From Metellina segmentata (taxonomy: Eukaryota; Arthropoda; Arachnida; Araneae; Tetragnathidae): a DNA stretch of 64,000 bases. The notes below the pieces were generated by a model. It worked only from the letters and a program-made list of their open reading frames with translations. It did not search any database and was not told where the DNA came from. Every line of letters begins with the position of its first letter. Position 1 is the stretch's first letter. Positions 43,530 through 54,351 of the stretch are shown piece by piece. The position numbers and the translations under genes were made by a program. The stretch lies in contig OX375875.1 in the NCBI GenBank assembly GCA_947359465.1, positions 13,030,538 to 13,094,537 on the forward strand, in the 5' to 3' direction.

Positions 43530-44280
43530 CTACGGCAATACACAGGAACATATTTTTTGAAGGATTCTTGTGGTAGACATTTTCAACCCGAAAAGTTGTC
43601 CTAGTTTTCCAGGCGTCGGCCATATTGTACCTCCCATTTGAGAAGTCCTGTCCCCCGGAAAATATAATAAGAATAAATTGATTGAACGAAGCGAGGATAA
43701 TAGTATCGTGTTAGTAAGTTCGAGGGAAAAAATGATCGAAGCTGAGAAATCCATCTAACTTACTGTTACCTAAAAGCTAAGAAATTCACCTTACTATTAT
43801 ATAAAGTAAATATTTGAATAGTTACAAGAAAATCGGTAACCATAGTTAAAATTTTACTACAAATGTGTCGTAACACCTATGAGAGGATATGAAGTTTCTT
43901 ATTTTCACTTGAAAACTGTTTAGAACTATGCTTAACTTCCTCACACCGTCGTCTTTTCCAAAGGAACGTAAAAGCCAAATGTATGCACATAATATATAAT
44001 CCGTGTAAATTAACAATGACCAGATTAACATTGTCAGTCTTCTCAAATTCAAATTTGTAAGTCTTTTAGCTATATACGTTTTACAATTAGCTTTGGAAAG
44101 TATTAAACTGCTTTTGGAAAAGACTTCATACATTTTAAAATTCACCCAAGAGTATCGTACGAGTATAATGATGCTTTTCCTTAAAGAAATAACGTTTTTA
44201 TCTCTTTATTTAATTTAATAATTTATTACTCTTGCCCCACCCTAAGTAATGGGAATTTTGAATTGGTTGATACAGGGGTT
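43530..44280. other. No recognised feature
   Basis: Two minus-strand open frames (74 and 99 codons) are present without recognisable motifs. The sequence is otherwise AT-rich. Confidence 0.5.
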
Positions 44281-44284
44281 TGTT

Positions 44285-44462
44285 GTTTGGATTAGATTTT
44301 ATAGCACAAGAGGAACCATATTTTGGCCAAACTGTGCCAAACAAGGTCAAGTATATGGATATACACACGGACGGAATGCTTTACTGACACACAAGAGCAA
44401 AATACAGCGAGGGAGGAATTGAACCTCTGCTACCTACAACTCGAAGGGCTTATACAAGGTGT
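44285..44462 (-). mobile_element. SINE-C copy
   Basis: 3' side ATTTTATAGCACAAG...CATATTTTGGCCAAACTGTG-CCAAACAA, middle AATGCTTTACTGACACAC, head side GAGGGAGGAATTGAACCTCT with TACCTACAACTCGAAGG. The B box in complement is GAATTGAACCTC. Confidence 0.7.
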
Positions 44463-45024
44463 TTAAAAACTTGCACACATTTTTAATGGGAGATATGAAC
44501 ACAAAACTTAACAGTATTTACACAGGGATGCATGCTCATTATCATCGTTTGGTATGCGCTAGAGCATTGATTTTAAACCGTTTTTATATCATGGCACAAT
44601 AAACTAATTACTAAAATACTGTGGAACAACAAAAAACTGTATATTTTTGCTGATGTGACAAAAATAGATATAATTTTGATCGCTGTATATACGAAAAAAT
44701 ATTAATAACCTACTGTTTTTACTTCCAAGTGGCTTTTTAAAATACTTTTTAAAGCAATTTATTTTTTAATACATTGAAATAAAAGAACCTAATACTCAAC
44801 ACTTATTTATACTTGTATTATTTATAAGGTTGTTTTAAAAGTACCGATAAATTAATTAAAGTCATCTGTTATTTTACTTGTCAGTCATTTAAACCCAAAG
44901 AGTTGAAATGAAACAATTCTTACAATTCCCGAACTGTTTCACTGCCTCCGAAGCACACCAGTGCTGTTCTTACTAAACACTGGTTGGAAATCGCTGGATT
45001 AGGCGATACCGAAAAAGGCTGTAT

Positions 45025-45205
45025 GGTTGGTTGGTTTTATGGTACAACATTTGGCCAAAATGTGCCACCACTTCAAGTAAAATAGGAAGTACATGAACAA
45101 CAAAAGTTTGCAGATACAAGAAAGATAAATACACACAGGGAGGAATTGATTCCGTGTCGCCTACAACTCGCAGATTACAAGGAGCAAGCCCACTGAGCTT
45201 CGGTA
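45025..45205 (-). mobile_element. SINE-C copy
   Basis: 3' side GGTTTTATGGTACAACATTT-GGCCAAAATGTGCCA, middle GCAGATACAAG, head side GGGAGGAATTGATTCCGTGT-CGCCTACAACTCGCAGATTA and CAAGCCCACTGAGCT, which keeps the tRNA-like 5' end (AGCTCAGTGGGC in its own sense). Confidence 0.75.
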
Positions 45206-45362
45206 TGAACAAAATTCTTGTACACAAAGAATTCGATGTATACCTAAAGGAAGAAATAAATTATAGGTTCTCCAATTTTCAGACACCTACTGGAATTAAC
45301 GCCTGACAGCGTCGAAGCATGAATTTCCGTTATTACTCAACATTTCTGGCATTTCGCACACG

Positions 45363-45575
45363 CTACCATGACAGCAATTTGTATATGAAGTCAGCTTTGG
45401 AGTTGATGGGGTCTTGCGCACGATGAATTCGAATTATCCCCAAAAGAAAGAAATCAAAACGTGATAAATCTGATGATCGTGGTAGCAGTGACGGCTCCTT
45501 CATAGCAATCCATCGGGCCTCAAAAGCATCCTTGCAAGCTCCTTGCTTTAGCATGTTTGTTCTCACAAGGGGCAA
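45363..45575 (-). pseudogene. IS630-like transposase scrap
   Basis: A 70-codon frame with ARWIAMKEPSLLPRSSDLSR-FDFFLLGIIR resembling the family block WIGRGGP-x-WPPRSPDL-x-x-x-DFFLWG. The third catalytic Asp (SSDL) is kept, but the Gly-rich and Trp residues before it are lost. The rest of the enzyme is missing. Confidence 0.6.
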
Positions 45576-45604
45576 ACTTTTAACTGTGGTGTACCAAACA
45601 ACTC

Positions 45605-45725
45605 AATTGAATTGTAGTTAAAAACTACATACGGTTGCCCTCGGATCTTTCCTTTCGGGGATTGATCCCTGACCGTTACTAATAGCCCGTTGTGTTACAC
45701 CAGTGTGACGTTAATTAAATACCTA
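45605..45725 (+). mobile_element. SINE 3' end, 5'-truncated
   Basis: GTTGCCCTCGGATCTTTCC, TTTCGGGGATTGATCCCTGA, CCGTTACTAATAGCCCGTTG, ACCAGTGTGACGTTAATTAA then ATACCTACCT: the whole family 3' end. Confidence 0.85.
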
Positions 45726-45729
45726 CCTA

Positions 45730-46820
45730 ATTGAATTTTAGAAAGATAATACTGTATATTAAACAATATAATGCTCTATATCATGTAACGTGACTAAGGA
45801 AAAACTATTAGTAAATTTAAATTCATAAATTAAAAAATAATAATTAATTTCAAGATACAACATTGTAAATTAAAGATAATATTATAAAAATCAAGTCGAT
45901 TAAGTTAAAAAAAAAACAGTTAAACATTTTAAAATTTTATACTTCAAGCATTTTAATTTCAATTTTTCCAGCCAATCAAAAGAAGTACCAATGTATTAAA
46001 TGCATTTTGCTCTACATCTATGTGAATTCGGTTTAAATCTTTGTTCCTTACCTCTCCTTAAAGTTGGTATAAAAATTTTTGAAACATCCTGTATAAGTGT
46101 TTGGAGCATGCAAATATATTTTTGATTTGATGAACATGAAAAATCCCTTTATCCCTTTTTTGACCTTCGTTTACATAGAATCAAAAACACAGTCGAACAA
46201 CATCGTATATTCTGTTTACATTTACCCACAAGCATTCTTGTTTTTGTATCTATTCAGGATATCTAAATGTCAAGTAAGATTTTTTCGTACTTTTACAACA
46301 CATTGTTGACTCTATTCTTACTCCGCTTTGTGTTATTGCAGTAAAAATGTTAAAAAACTGAAGGAATAGACAGAGAAATGCCAATACCTTACTGGTAAGA
46401 ATTCAAAAAACTCTTCTGGGTGCGTTTAAAAGCTGTATTTATATTTTATCTGCTCAAATAACTTATACGAACGCCCAATGGGAATATTTTTAATCAATTT
46501 AATTGTTTTCTTTTCACTTAAAAAAATTTTGCCTCCCTTGTTTCCAAAGGTTGATAAAAGCTTTTCAAAGATTAAAATACTAGGTAGTTTTTGTTCAGCA
46601 TACGTGTTCAAACAAATGTTACTTTTTTCAAGATGAGGAGTGTGTCAAATTATTCCGGCTTTCGAAGTGATTAAATTTCAATTTGTAGAATTGTACTAAA
46701 CTATTGTAATATGTAACATAGTGCAACAATAAACTATGCTTTTGTAAATATTAATAAAGTTTTTTTTTTTTTTGTACAAGTTATGTGTTTCAAAATAGTA
46801 TTCGAGAAAGTAAATTGGTA
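45730..46820. other. No recognised feature beyond the possible IS630-like end
   Basis: Very AT-rich. Small open frames (46097-46309, 46426-46611) lack recognisable motifs. Confidence 0.5.
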
Positions 46821-47133
46821 ATTTTTTAATTAACGTCGTGCCAGAGCAACACAACGGGCTATTGACGACGGTTCGGGATCAATACCCTAAGGGAAATATA
46901 CAAGGACAGCACCTCGTAATTTTGAAGCACGGTCAGATGACGAGGCAACACCTGAATTCCACTCTCCAAACTTCCACACCAGCACAACGTGAGGACTTTC
47001 GGCCACGACAGATTTAATGTACACCAGCAGCCTCTACATCATACGCTTGCAAACATCCATGCACTGACCCGGATTCGAACCAGGAACCTTCCGATTTAGA
47101 GGCTAACACCTTTCACCAGACCGTTTGGTTGGC
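46821..47133 (-). mobile_element. SINE, head A, full length
   Basis: The best complete head-A copy. The 3' end (TTTTAATTAACGTCGTGCCA, GAGCAACACAACGGGCTATT) and body (CACGGTCAGATGACGAGGCA, CTCCAAACTTCCACACC) match head-B copies. Then come CAGCAGCCTCTACATCATAC-GCTTGC (the head-A-only linker), B box GGATTCGAACCAGG and A-box region GAGGCTAACACCTTTCACC, ending CCGTTTGGTTGGC. Confidence 0.92.
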
Positions 47134-47162
47134 TGTTGAAGAAAGATGATTTTATTTTTGAG

Positions 47163-47215
47163 TTTAGTAGGATTTTATATGGCGTATTTGGCCACGCTGC
47201 ACCAGCCTCAAAACA
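47163..47215 (-). mobile_element. SINE-C 3' fragment
   Basis: TTTTATATGGCGTATTTGGC-CACGCTGCACCA is the family 3' signature. The rest is missing. Confidence 0.5.
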
Positions 47216-47253
47216 GACACTTTGAAGTGAAAAACATGCATGCAATAAGGTAG

Positions 47254-47456
47254 ATGGGTAGGTATTTAACTAACATCGCAATGGATAAACACAACGGTGA
47301 CGGTTCGGAATCAAATCCGAAGTGAGAAATCCGCGCACAACATCACTGCGGTAAGATGATAAGGTAACGCCTGAACAGGTATCCCACTCTCCAAACTTCC
47401 ACACCACGCAAACTTGAAGACATTTGATGCCACCACAGATTTGACATGCCCACGCA
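47254..47456 (-). mobile_element. SINE 3' end and body
   Basis: GGTAGGTATTTAACTAACAT at the 3' end, a shortened middle (GGTGACGGTTCGGAATCAAA), then CTCCAAACTTCCACACCACG and CCACAGATTTGACATGCCC. The head is absent. The copy is directly abutted by SINE-C sequence. Confidence 0.8.
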
Positions 47457-47459
47457 ACA

Positions 47460-47575
47460 AGGAAAGTTTTACTAACAAAGAAGACAGAAATACATCCAGA
47501 ACGGAATCGAACCTGACAGAAATTGAACTTGCGGCTCCTACGACTCTCAGGTTGCTAGTGCAGTAGACACACATT
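47460..47575 (-). mobile_element. SINE-C head half
   Basis: CAAGGAAAGTTTTACTAACA, GAACGGAATCGAACCTGACA and CTACGACTCTCAGGTTGCTA-GTGCAGT. Two B-box-like words (GAATCGAACC and AATTGAACTTG) suggest a small internal duplication. Confidence 0.65.
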
Positions 47576-47689
47576 ACCCTATAATAATGGACCGGACAGC
47601 AAGATGTGATGGTATAAAGGAAAGAATACATGCTTTAATAGGAGGATGGTTCAACACGTCCTGCAATTTCACTAACAATCGTTCTGGGC

Positions 47690-48030
47690 ATACTTACAAC
47701 AGGGTTTTGATACACAGCTATGGATATTGATGTCCACTCCTGTTGCAAGAATGTCGCTAGCTCATCTGTACATTTCGGACATGGATCCCTGGACCGTAAG
47801 CGTAGATCAAACGCGACTCACAACAGTTCTATGGGGTTTAGTTCGGGACTTTGAGCAGGCCAGTAAAAACGTTTCACATCCATATCTTGATGCCACAGAT
47901 TGACAGTGGCTGCAACATGACATGGAGCGTTGGCGTCCTGGAAGTAACATTCATCCATTCCATAACATTGCCAGAGCGTAGGAAGGACCTGGTTGTCCGA
48001 AATGTTCATGTAGGCGTCGGCGTTCAATTA
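47690..48030 (-). pseudogene. Tc1-like transposase relic, C-terminal part
   Basis: The minus-strand frame 48027-47818 gives MNADAYMNISDNQVLPTLWQ, then CYFQDANAPCHVAATVNLW with the second catalytic Asp (FQD-x-N-A), and VKRFYWPAQSPELNPIELL with SPEL in place of SPDL and Leu in place of the following His. A frame break leads to a second stretch (DLRLRSRDPCPKCTDELATF-LQQEW, SMPRTIVSEIAGR) that is the usual Tc1 C-terminus. A different lineage from the copy at 34.3 kb. The N-terminal half is missing and no TIRs were seen. Confidence 0.82.
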
Positions 48031-48108
48031 ACCAGGAACAGCATGCAAAGGTTCCAGGCCATACCACGAAAAACACCCCCAAACAAGTAGTTGGATTTTA
48101 AAGAAAAA

Positions 48109-48325
48109 CAACAGAATATTGACGACGGTCGGGGATCAAGATCCGAGGACAACACCACATAATTTTGAACCACTATCAGAGGACGAGACCACACCTCACT
48201 TTCCAAACTTCCACATCATGCCAACGCGAGGACATTTGAGGCCACGACAGATCAAACATGTACCAGCCCTTTTTGAACACGTCGGTCTTTGCTAATCCGA
48301 TTGCTACTCCGGTTACTAAGCCGTC
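48109..48325 (-). mobile_element. SINE, head B, internally shortened
   Basis: AATATTGACGACGGTCGGGG, AAGATCCGAGGACAACACCA, CTTTCCAAACTTCCACATCA, GAGGCCACGACAGATCAAAC, CACGTCGGTCTTTG and head remnants GATTGCTACTCCGGTTACTA. The 3' tail and B box are lost. Confidence 0.82.
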
Positions 48326-48551
48326 CAAAAGTCGCTCGTTTTCGTGTTTTTACTGGACATGTTTACTTGAAAAATATCTTTTAAAACGGTTTGACTGACT
48401 AGTATGTGGGCTTTCTTCTGACAGGAAAACAGATAACACACCTCAATTGGTGACCTGATTTTGTTAACGTCTCACTAAATAACAACGCTGATATTTTCAT
48501 ATATTATTTCCGTTTCAAACCTATTCTCTTCTGAGAGAAAGATATTTAAGG

Positions 48552-48593
48552 CAGAAAGGCTGAGGTCTGGAGCAGAAAGGCTGAGGTCTGGCG
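48552..48593 (+). repeat. 21-bp tandem pair
   Basis: GCAGAAAGGCTGAGGTCTGG occurs twice in direct succession (plus one base between). Confidence 0.9.
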
Positions 48594-48599
48594 CACAAA

Positions 48600-49340
48600 A
48601 CAAAAATAAATTGTTTTTGTTTTAAGCTATCAATATTTTATCTCTTATTTTAAGATAGTACTTTTTTTTGGAAATCGTGTTTAATTTTTGGTTCACCGAA
48701 TTAAGATAAAGACGTACAAGTTTCTCACGAACATTTTATTTCAGTTTAAAATTTCACAACCATGCAAAACACAAGATTTTTTCCGCTTTTTATTTTGAGA
48801 AATTTCTTTTTTTCTCCAATAATCAGGAATTTCCACTCTTTTACTTTGCCGGCCTTACAGATTCTTGCCTACGTCTGTGTTTTTTCCAAATCCGTGTCAC
48901 GCTGTCGCATTTTCTCAAGGGAACCCCCAAAGGGACGAAATTCCTATTTTTATTCTTTTTAAGATTTCCTATTATCCCAAGACATATTTTTGCATTCGTC
49001 GACCGTATTTTTGTTCAATAATCGTGAAGTCCTTTGGTTTATTGAGAACAACTTCAATGCTTTCTAGGATAAACTACGAAAATATTATGCTTGGATAATA
49101 AGAAAAACCCAAAACTAAATAGGCATTTATTATGTCTTGAAATCTAAACGCTCTTGAGGAAAATTAACAGTTCCGTTCTACGAATACGATAAATCGATGT
49201 AGAACGTGTGATACACTTCAGTGCTTTGAAATTCAAAGCATATATACTTTAATTTCTTTTATGTCTAATCCCTACTTGATCAGCCCAAACCAGATAGGGT
49301 TTAAAAGACGGATAGGGTCGCTGTCCGCCGTGTTAATAGT
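48600..49340. other. No recognised feature
   Basis: Two overlapping frames (48762-48962 and 48865-49098) are Phe-rich and lack recognisable motifs. The remainder is AT-rich. Confidence 0.5.
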
Positions 49341-49343
49341 ACA

Positions 49344-49420
49344 TGCCGACCAACCGGTCTAGTGGTTAAGGCCTATGGATCTGAAGGTTCCGGAGTCAGT
49401 CATGGACGTGAAATGTGATG
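49344..49420 (+). mobile_element. SINE head A without family body
   Basis: TGCCGACCAACCGGTCTAGT-GGTTAAGGCCTATGGATCTG matches head A, with a damaged B box (GGAGTCAGTC). What follows is not the family body but ends in a small hairpin, GGCCACCCGCTGGGTGGCC at 49442-49460. Either a truncated copy or a third composite. Confidence 0.6.
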
Positions 49421-49601
49421 TTCTTAGTTAGGTGTAGCGATGGCCACCCGCTGGGTGGCCCTTTACAGTTGGCTCATCGAATTATAGTGACGAATAATCA
49501 AGTGTCCGACGTAAAAAAAATGTTTAAGAATAGAAGTAGAAAAGATAAATTGTATTTACCTTCTTTTTTAATTGAATTGTAAAGGCAAGCATTTTGTCAA
49601 G

Positions 49602-49603
<2 letters not shown>

Positions 49604-49680
<77 letters not shown>
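49604..49680 (+). repeat. (AT)~38 microsatellite
   Basis: Uninterrupted TA dinucleotides. The Ile-Tyr frames on the minus strand are artefacts of it. Confidence 0.95.
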
Positions 49681-49683
<3 letters not shown>

Positions 49684-49916
49684 CATGTCTTTCAAATTCA
49701 ATTTCAGCACTTTGGTAATAAAAAAAATTCCAAAGAATGAGTTCTGTACGGACAATATGATAGTGATAGTTGGTTTGAACGTCAACTAGATTAAACACCA
49801 AATGTTGCCATAACGGTGATAATTTACCTTTCGAAGTAATCCCGATGTCGTGTTAGAGCATTTGGACATCAGAAGTAAATTCTACTTTGACTGTTCTGAT
49901 TTACTTAAATACACTA

Positions 49917-49965
49917 CTAGCCACTGTATGGCCAACCCGGCGTTGCCCGTGCCCGTGATATAAGG
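49917..49965 (-). mobile_element. Helitron-like 3' end on the minus strand
   Basis: In complement the sequence reads GGGCAACGCCGGGTTGG then CAGTGGCTAG and T: a GC hairpin followed by CTAG next to T, the Helitron 3' signature. The copy is interrupted about 50 bases in by the inverted-repeat element at 49966. Whether it resumes after 52083 is unknown. Confidence 0.55.
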
Positions 49966-52078
49966 CAGGGTTCCCACGGTCCTTGAAAAGTCCTTGAATT
50001 TTGTTTAACTAACTAGGGGCCCTTGAAAGTCCTTGAAAATTACGAAACTTGGTAAAAAGTCCTTAAAAGAACTTGATTTTTTTTTTGACTAGTACATAAT
50101 TGCGTTGGAACTTGTATCCAAACTAGTTTCCTTCACGGCAGGTGCGCATTTTGAGCGTCATTCTGAAGTGTTACGTGTTTTGACACCACGTTTTATATAT
50201 ATGAAAAACCATAATGGGTGATGTATACATGAACCACGTGATATGTATATATGAACACACAAGGTCATACACCATGTTTGATTGACGCGTCGTCCAATCG
50301 CTGTTTTTTTGCATAAACTATCTATATATATAATTCTCTTACGTGGCACGCAAAAAAGACGTTATTTGTAATCGCGTTTTGGCAACACTGTACGATTGTT
50401 TGTTTATCGCGAAGTCTCGCGCATCGATTGAATTTATAGCGTTATCGGATGAAATTTTATTGAAAAAAAAAAAGGAAATTTTAATGAGCTGTTGCAGTTA
50501 GTTTATAATAGAAATCAAAGAAAGCGGAGGATCTTTTCAGGGCCATTTAAAAAACGGTCTTTTTCAGGGCCAACAATTATAGTTCAACAAGACGCTTGCA
50601 TTCTCAACTTTCGGCAACAAACTCAATGAAAAAGTGTGGGTCGTTTGAGTGCTGGGAAAATATACACACAAACAACATGCTGGGTATTCAATTTCCAAAG
50701 CAACGCTCACATTTCGAGTCAAAATTTGCACAAAGTTTTCATTTGAATTCTGATTTTAGAGATACTGTATATATTTTTTCTGTAATACAGCAAATTTAGA
50801 TTTGAAAAACATTTTTTTGGTAACATATTTTGTAAACAATCCCTTCTGCTAGGACACATGTCTTCATTGAGGCGAGCGAAGCGAGTATAGGTTCGCGCAG
50901 CGAACCAATGAGGATTGCTTCGCAATCCTCCGGGAGTTGGCGAGCGTTAGCGAGCAGGGGGCAGGCCCCCTAGTACAAACATGAAAGACTTCCGCCTCTT
51001 TGAACATTTCTTAAAATTGTCTCGGGGATTGATGAAGAAATACAAAGAAAATATTAAGGTTTTTGAAGGGGGTCACTGTTTTTTTTTCATTTTTATACTA
51101 TTAAAGAAATTATACAATTGACGTCGTACTTTCAAGAATGAAAACTTAACAGTTTAGGATACTGAATTATCCGTTTTAGTAAAACGAAGAAGTTTTTTCA
51201 AGCACGCTCACAATTCGGGCTTTGCATAAAATTCGGACTACCTGAGGTATCAGTCTGGTGTAAAAATTTCTGCAGATTTCAAATCCGTTAAAATGTTTGC
51301 TCTATTTTTAACGATCGTGAAGATAGGAAACCTCTAATAGACATTTTTTTGTGTTCGTAATGAATATCTTCGTCAAATGTGGCCGAATTCGTATTGCGAA
51401 AATATAAAAGTTACAATTGAAAAATTATTTATTTACAGAAAAGCACATTTAAGGTATCCTTGTAAAATTTTCTACAGATTTCAAATCCGTTGAAATTTTT
51501 ACTATCTTTAACGATCGTGAAGATAGAAACTTGGACCAGAGAACAAAAAAGCCATAACACTGCAGTCAAAACTTTGGATTTATTTTGTTTCTCAAACAAA
51601 ATAAACCACAACAGCCGTCTGCTGTAGTGGCCGTGGACGAGAGCAAAAAGAAAACGGAGATTGTGTCTTGTGTCGATCGAACCATGTGCAAGCTAACATA
51701 TTCTTCTTCGTGCCACGAAAGAATTTCTCGTACGATATTTTACCGCACGACTGAAATTGATATGTGTGCAAATAGCCTGATAGTTAGCTTTGAGACGAGA
51801 AGCCCACAGGTTCTGTGATAAAAGAAAATCCAAATTATAACCAAAATTGAAGACAACCTTTCCTCTTTTCTTTGACTCTCAGTAGTTTAAAAAAGAGTAA
51901 AAAAATTGGTGTGTGTTTTTTTATATTTTTCAATATTTTTCTTTTTAATTGGCAACTTTTGCACATACTTTGTTTTAGGTCTCTATAAAAAATTTTAGGT
52001 CCTTGAAAAAAATATTTTTGGTTTTGAAAAGTCCTTAAAAGTCCTTGAATGTTTTTGGACAAAGGCGTGGGAACCATG
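49966..52078. mobile_element. Inverted-repeat DNA element, 2.1 kb, carrying a nested Helitron
   Basis: Ends are CAGGGTTCCCACG at left and, in complement, CATGGTTCCCACG at right. TAAGG stands immediately outside both (49961-49965 and 52079-52083), a 5-bp direct repeat. Next to the ends lie direct, not inverted, runs of AAGTCCTTGAA (left near 49983-50050, right near 52015-52050). The termini resemble hAT-type non-autonomous elements seen in many animals, but hAT usually gives 8-bp duplications. The interior also holds a 65-bp direct repeat (51265-51330 and 51470-51535, with ATTTCAAATCCGTT and TTTAACGATCGTGAAGATAG). No transposase was seen. Confidence 0.65.
50321..50973 (+). mobile_element. Non-autonomous Helitron, 653 bp, inside the 2.1-kb element
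   Basis: Starts TCTATATATATAATTCTC after A and ends GGGGGCAGGCCCCCTAG before T. The last 100 bases form a chain of hairpins: AGGTTCGC-GCA-GCGAACC, GAGGATTGC-TTC-GCAATCCTC and a terminal GGGGG-CAGG-CCCCC. The third lies directly on the CTAG end. No Rep/helicase coding is present. It shares its end type with 54667-55620. Confidence 0.8.
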
Positions 52079-52083
52079 TAAGG

Positions 52084-52740
52084 TATTAATCTGGTGTAAA
52101 ATTTTCCGCAGATTTAAAATACGTTGAATTTAAATTTTTACAAAAATAAGTGTTTTATTCAGCATCAGTTTAACTGAAAGATTTTAATAAAATACGTACA
52201 TGCTGTTATATTTTTATGTTCAGTACCGATTTTCGGAATAAGAACTCATTATTTGTTTTGACCATATTATATCTATTTTGTTTCATTTGTTTTATCATCG
52301 CATACCAAACAAATGATCCACATTCCATAGTTTGGACACATCTGTACAATATAAACAGCTGATAAAGGAAGCAAAGAGCAGGAATTTCAAAGCTTTCAGG
52401 CATCTTTTTTCCTTTCAAACAACTTTCATCTTTTTTCTTCTTTTAGTCGCGCAATCACATAATTCTGAGAAATACGTATTTGCACACAAGTCAAAATATT
52501 TGCCAGGATCGTTTTTTTAACCGTTTCAGAAAAACAGCTCTCCTTGTCAAAAAAGAAATTTTAATTTTCTTTTTAGTCAGGAAGCATTTTTTGTGTTCTT
52601 TTAGCATTTGTAAAAGAAAAGCGTGACTGCCGAGTTTCAGATTACTGTCCTGGTGACAGTCAGAATGTCAACATGTCAAAATGAAATTTTCCAATCTGAG
52701 AAAGCCGCACATATTTAAACGGGAACATAATTGAATGGGT
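52084..52740. other. No recognised feature
   Basis: Begins with a third degenerate copy of the 65-bp repeat noted in the 2.1-kb element (TCTGGTGTAAAATTTTCCGC). The rest is AT-rich. Small frames at 52206-52520 have no recognisable content. Confidence 0.5.
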
Positions 52741-52750
52741 ATCTAGAACA

Positions 52751-54351
52751 CAGTGGTGTGCGCAAACTATTTTCTTTTCTACCCCTCCGCATATTATGTA
52801 CTATTTTATCGCGACCCCCTAGATAGACAATAGAGGGTTTTTTTTTATCGTCAACGTTGTTATTTTAGAAAAAAAAAGACTTTCTTTATAAACATTTTAA
52901 TACCTATATTGATTTTTTAATAAATTGTTTGTTACTGTCCGAGCATGCTACTGAACTTTTCAATACTTAAAATATATGGTGCTTACCCAATTGCAAATTT
53001 TACATAGAATTAACAAAAGCAGTAAATAAACAGAATTACAGAATGCATTTAAATGAACGTAAGAAGCAGCAAAACCGAACTACTGAGGCACAAATGGAAA
53101 TAACTACACGATCATCCCTGTGATCACAGTATAGCAGACTCTCCAACTGTTACGGAATTTTCAAAGTTGCTACGGAAATCAGGTGAAGACTACGGAGCTA
53201 CGGATGTATAGTAAAAAACTACGGATCTCGTACAAAAAAAGCCGAAGATACTCTTCCCCAATCCCGCTTTCGCTTTGTGGAATTTGCTTTTGCATTAGAA
53301 TTTGCATATAATCAAGGTGATAGTCTCTCATCTGAAATTTTGGAATCTGATAGAGCTGATGTAGCTTGGTATATAATTTACCAAATCGAGTATAGCAATA
53401 GCAACTCAAAATATGTGGCATTGCCTAAAATAATGTTGTTAGTTCCTCACAGCAATGCAAGCAGTGAGAGAATTTGCAGCATGGTCGAAAAAACCAAACC
53501 GAATCTCTGTCCAGAATGAACACTAAAACAATGGAGCCATGAATATGGAAGTTTGTTACGATGTCAAACTAAGCATTGAATACTTAAAAAAAGCAAAAAG
53601 TGCTTGCTATTCAATGCGAAAAAAAATTGTAGATGAGATGTTAATAAATAGGTAATTAGTTTGATCATCAAAATTATGTTGTGTGACTTTTAAAAAAAGA
53701 TTAATTCACTTATATATTTAGTCAATAATTTTGAATATTGATTAAAAATATTTGTTTCAATTAATTATTCAATGTTTTAATTATATTTATTAATTTTCAT
53801 TATTTATTAATTAATTATTTTATTATTCAGTAACTTTTTATTAATTTTAATAATTAATCAATAATTTATTGATACTATGTCGTATGTAATGTGTCGGTAA
53901 GAAGTGCTACTGATGACTGGGTTACCAATGTTGGAGAGTATGGTATAGAAACTAAATACCAGAGGGGAGGGCACATTTAAATTGAAAAAGCTGTAGTAAA
54001 GATGGCCACATCTTAACCTTAGACCAACCCAAGTTGTATAAGAATTCCTACAGAGAGCAGGTAAAGGGAATCTCAAATTGACAATTATCTTTTATAACTA
54101 TGTCTGTTCGCCTGCCGGTTGCCGAAGTATAGGTATTATATACTAATACAGACACTTGTTTTCGTAAAAAAGAATATAGTTCTTTTCTTATAAATAATAT
54201 TGTCTCATTTCACTATTTTACTGGGATTTGATATTCGTTGAAGAAAAGCCTTATATTTTTATTGTCAAAAAAATTTCTATGAAATTGGCGACCCAAAAAA
54301 GTTTTCACGCGACCCCCAGAGGGGTCGTGACCTACTGTTTGCGCACCACTG
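52751..54351 (+). mobile_element. hAT element, 1.6 kb, non-autonomous
   Basis: Inverted ends CAGTGGTGTGCGCAAACT at left and, in complement, CAGTGGTGCGCAAACAGT at right. TCTAGAA flanks both sides one base off the ends (52742-52748, 54353-54359; 7 of 8 bases of a TCTAGAAC/TCTAGAAG pair), consistent with an 8-bp hAT duplication that has slipped or mutated. Subterminal CGACCCC appears near both ends. Contains only the C-terminal part of a transposase. Confidence 0.85.
53277..53620 (+). pseudogene. hAT transposase C-terminal (dimerisation) remnant
   Basis: The frame 53277-53519 ends with YVALPKIMLLVPHSNASSER-ICSMVEKTKPNLCPE, the hAT dimerisation signature (usual form LxxxLLxxPxSNAxSERxFSxVxKxKT). 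After the stop, frame-shifted traces of the usual ending (TLKQW, then KKSKKCLLFN) follow. The zinc finger and catalytic residues are missing. Family members are usually over 550 residues. Confidence 0.8.

Larger units (their letters stand above)
44457..46095 (-). mobile_element. Possible IS630-like element, nested with SINEs
   Basis: The left end TACAAGGTGTTTAAAAAC and the right end in complement TACAGGATGTTTCAAAAA form an imperfect inverted pair of the TACAGGGTGTTTC type used by IS630-like elements of insects and spiders. A minus-strand transposase scrap (45363-45575) lies between, in an orientation consistent with one element. SINE-C (45025-45205) and SINE (45605-45725) copies would be later insertions. 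Boundaries are tentative. Confidence 0.4.

Noticed and set aside
49568..49801. Minus-strand frames with long Ile-Tyr runs, also at 58574-58762 and 35052-35258
   Set aside because: Translations of (AT)n microsatellites.
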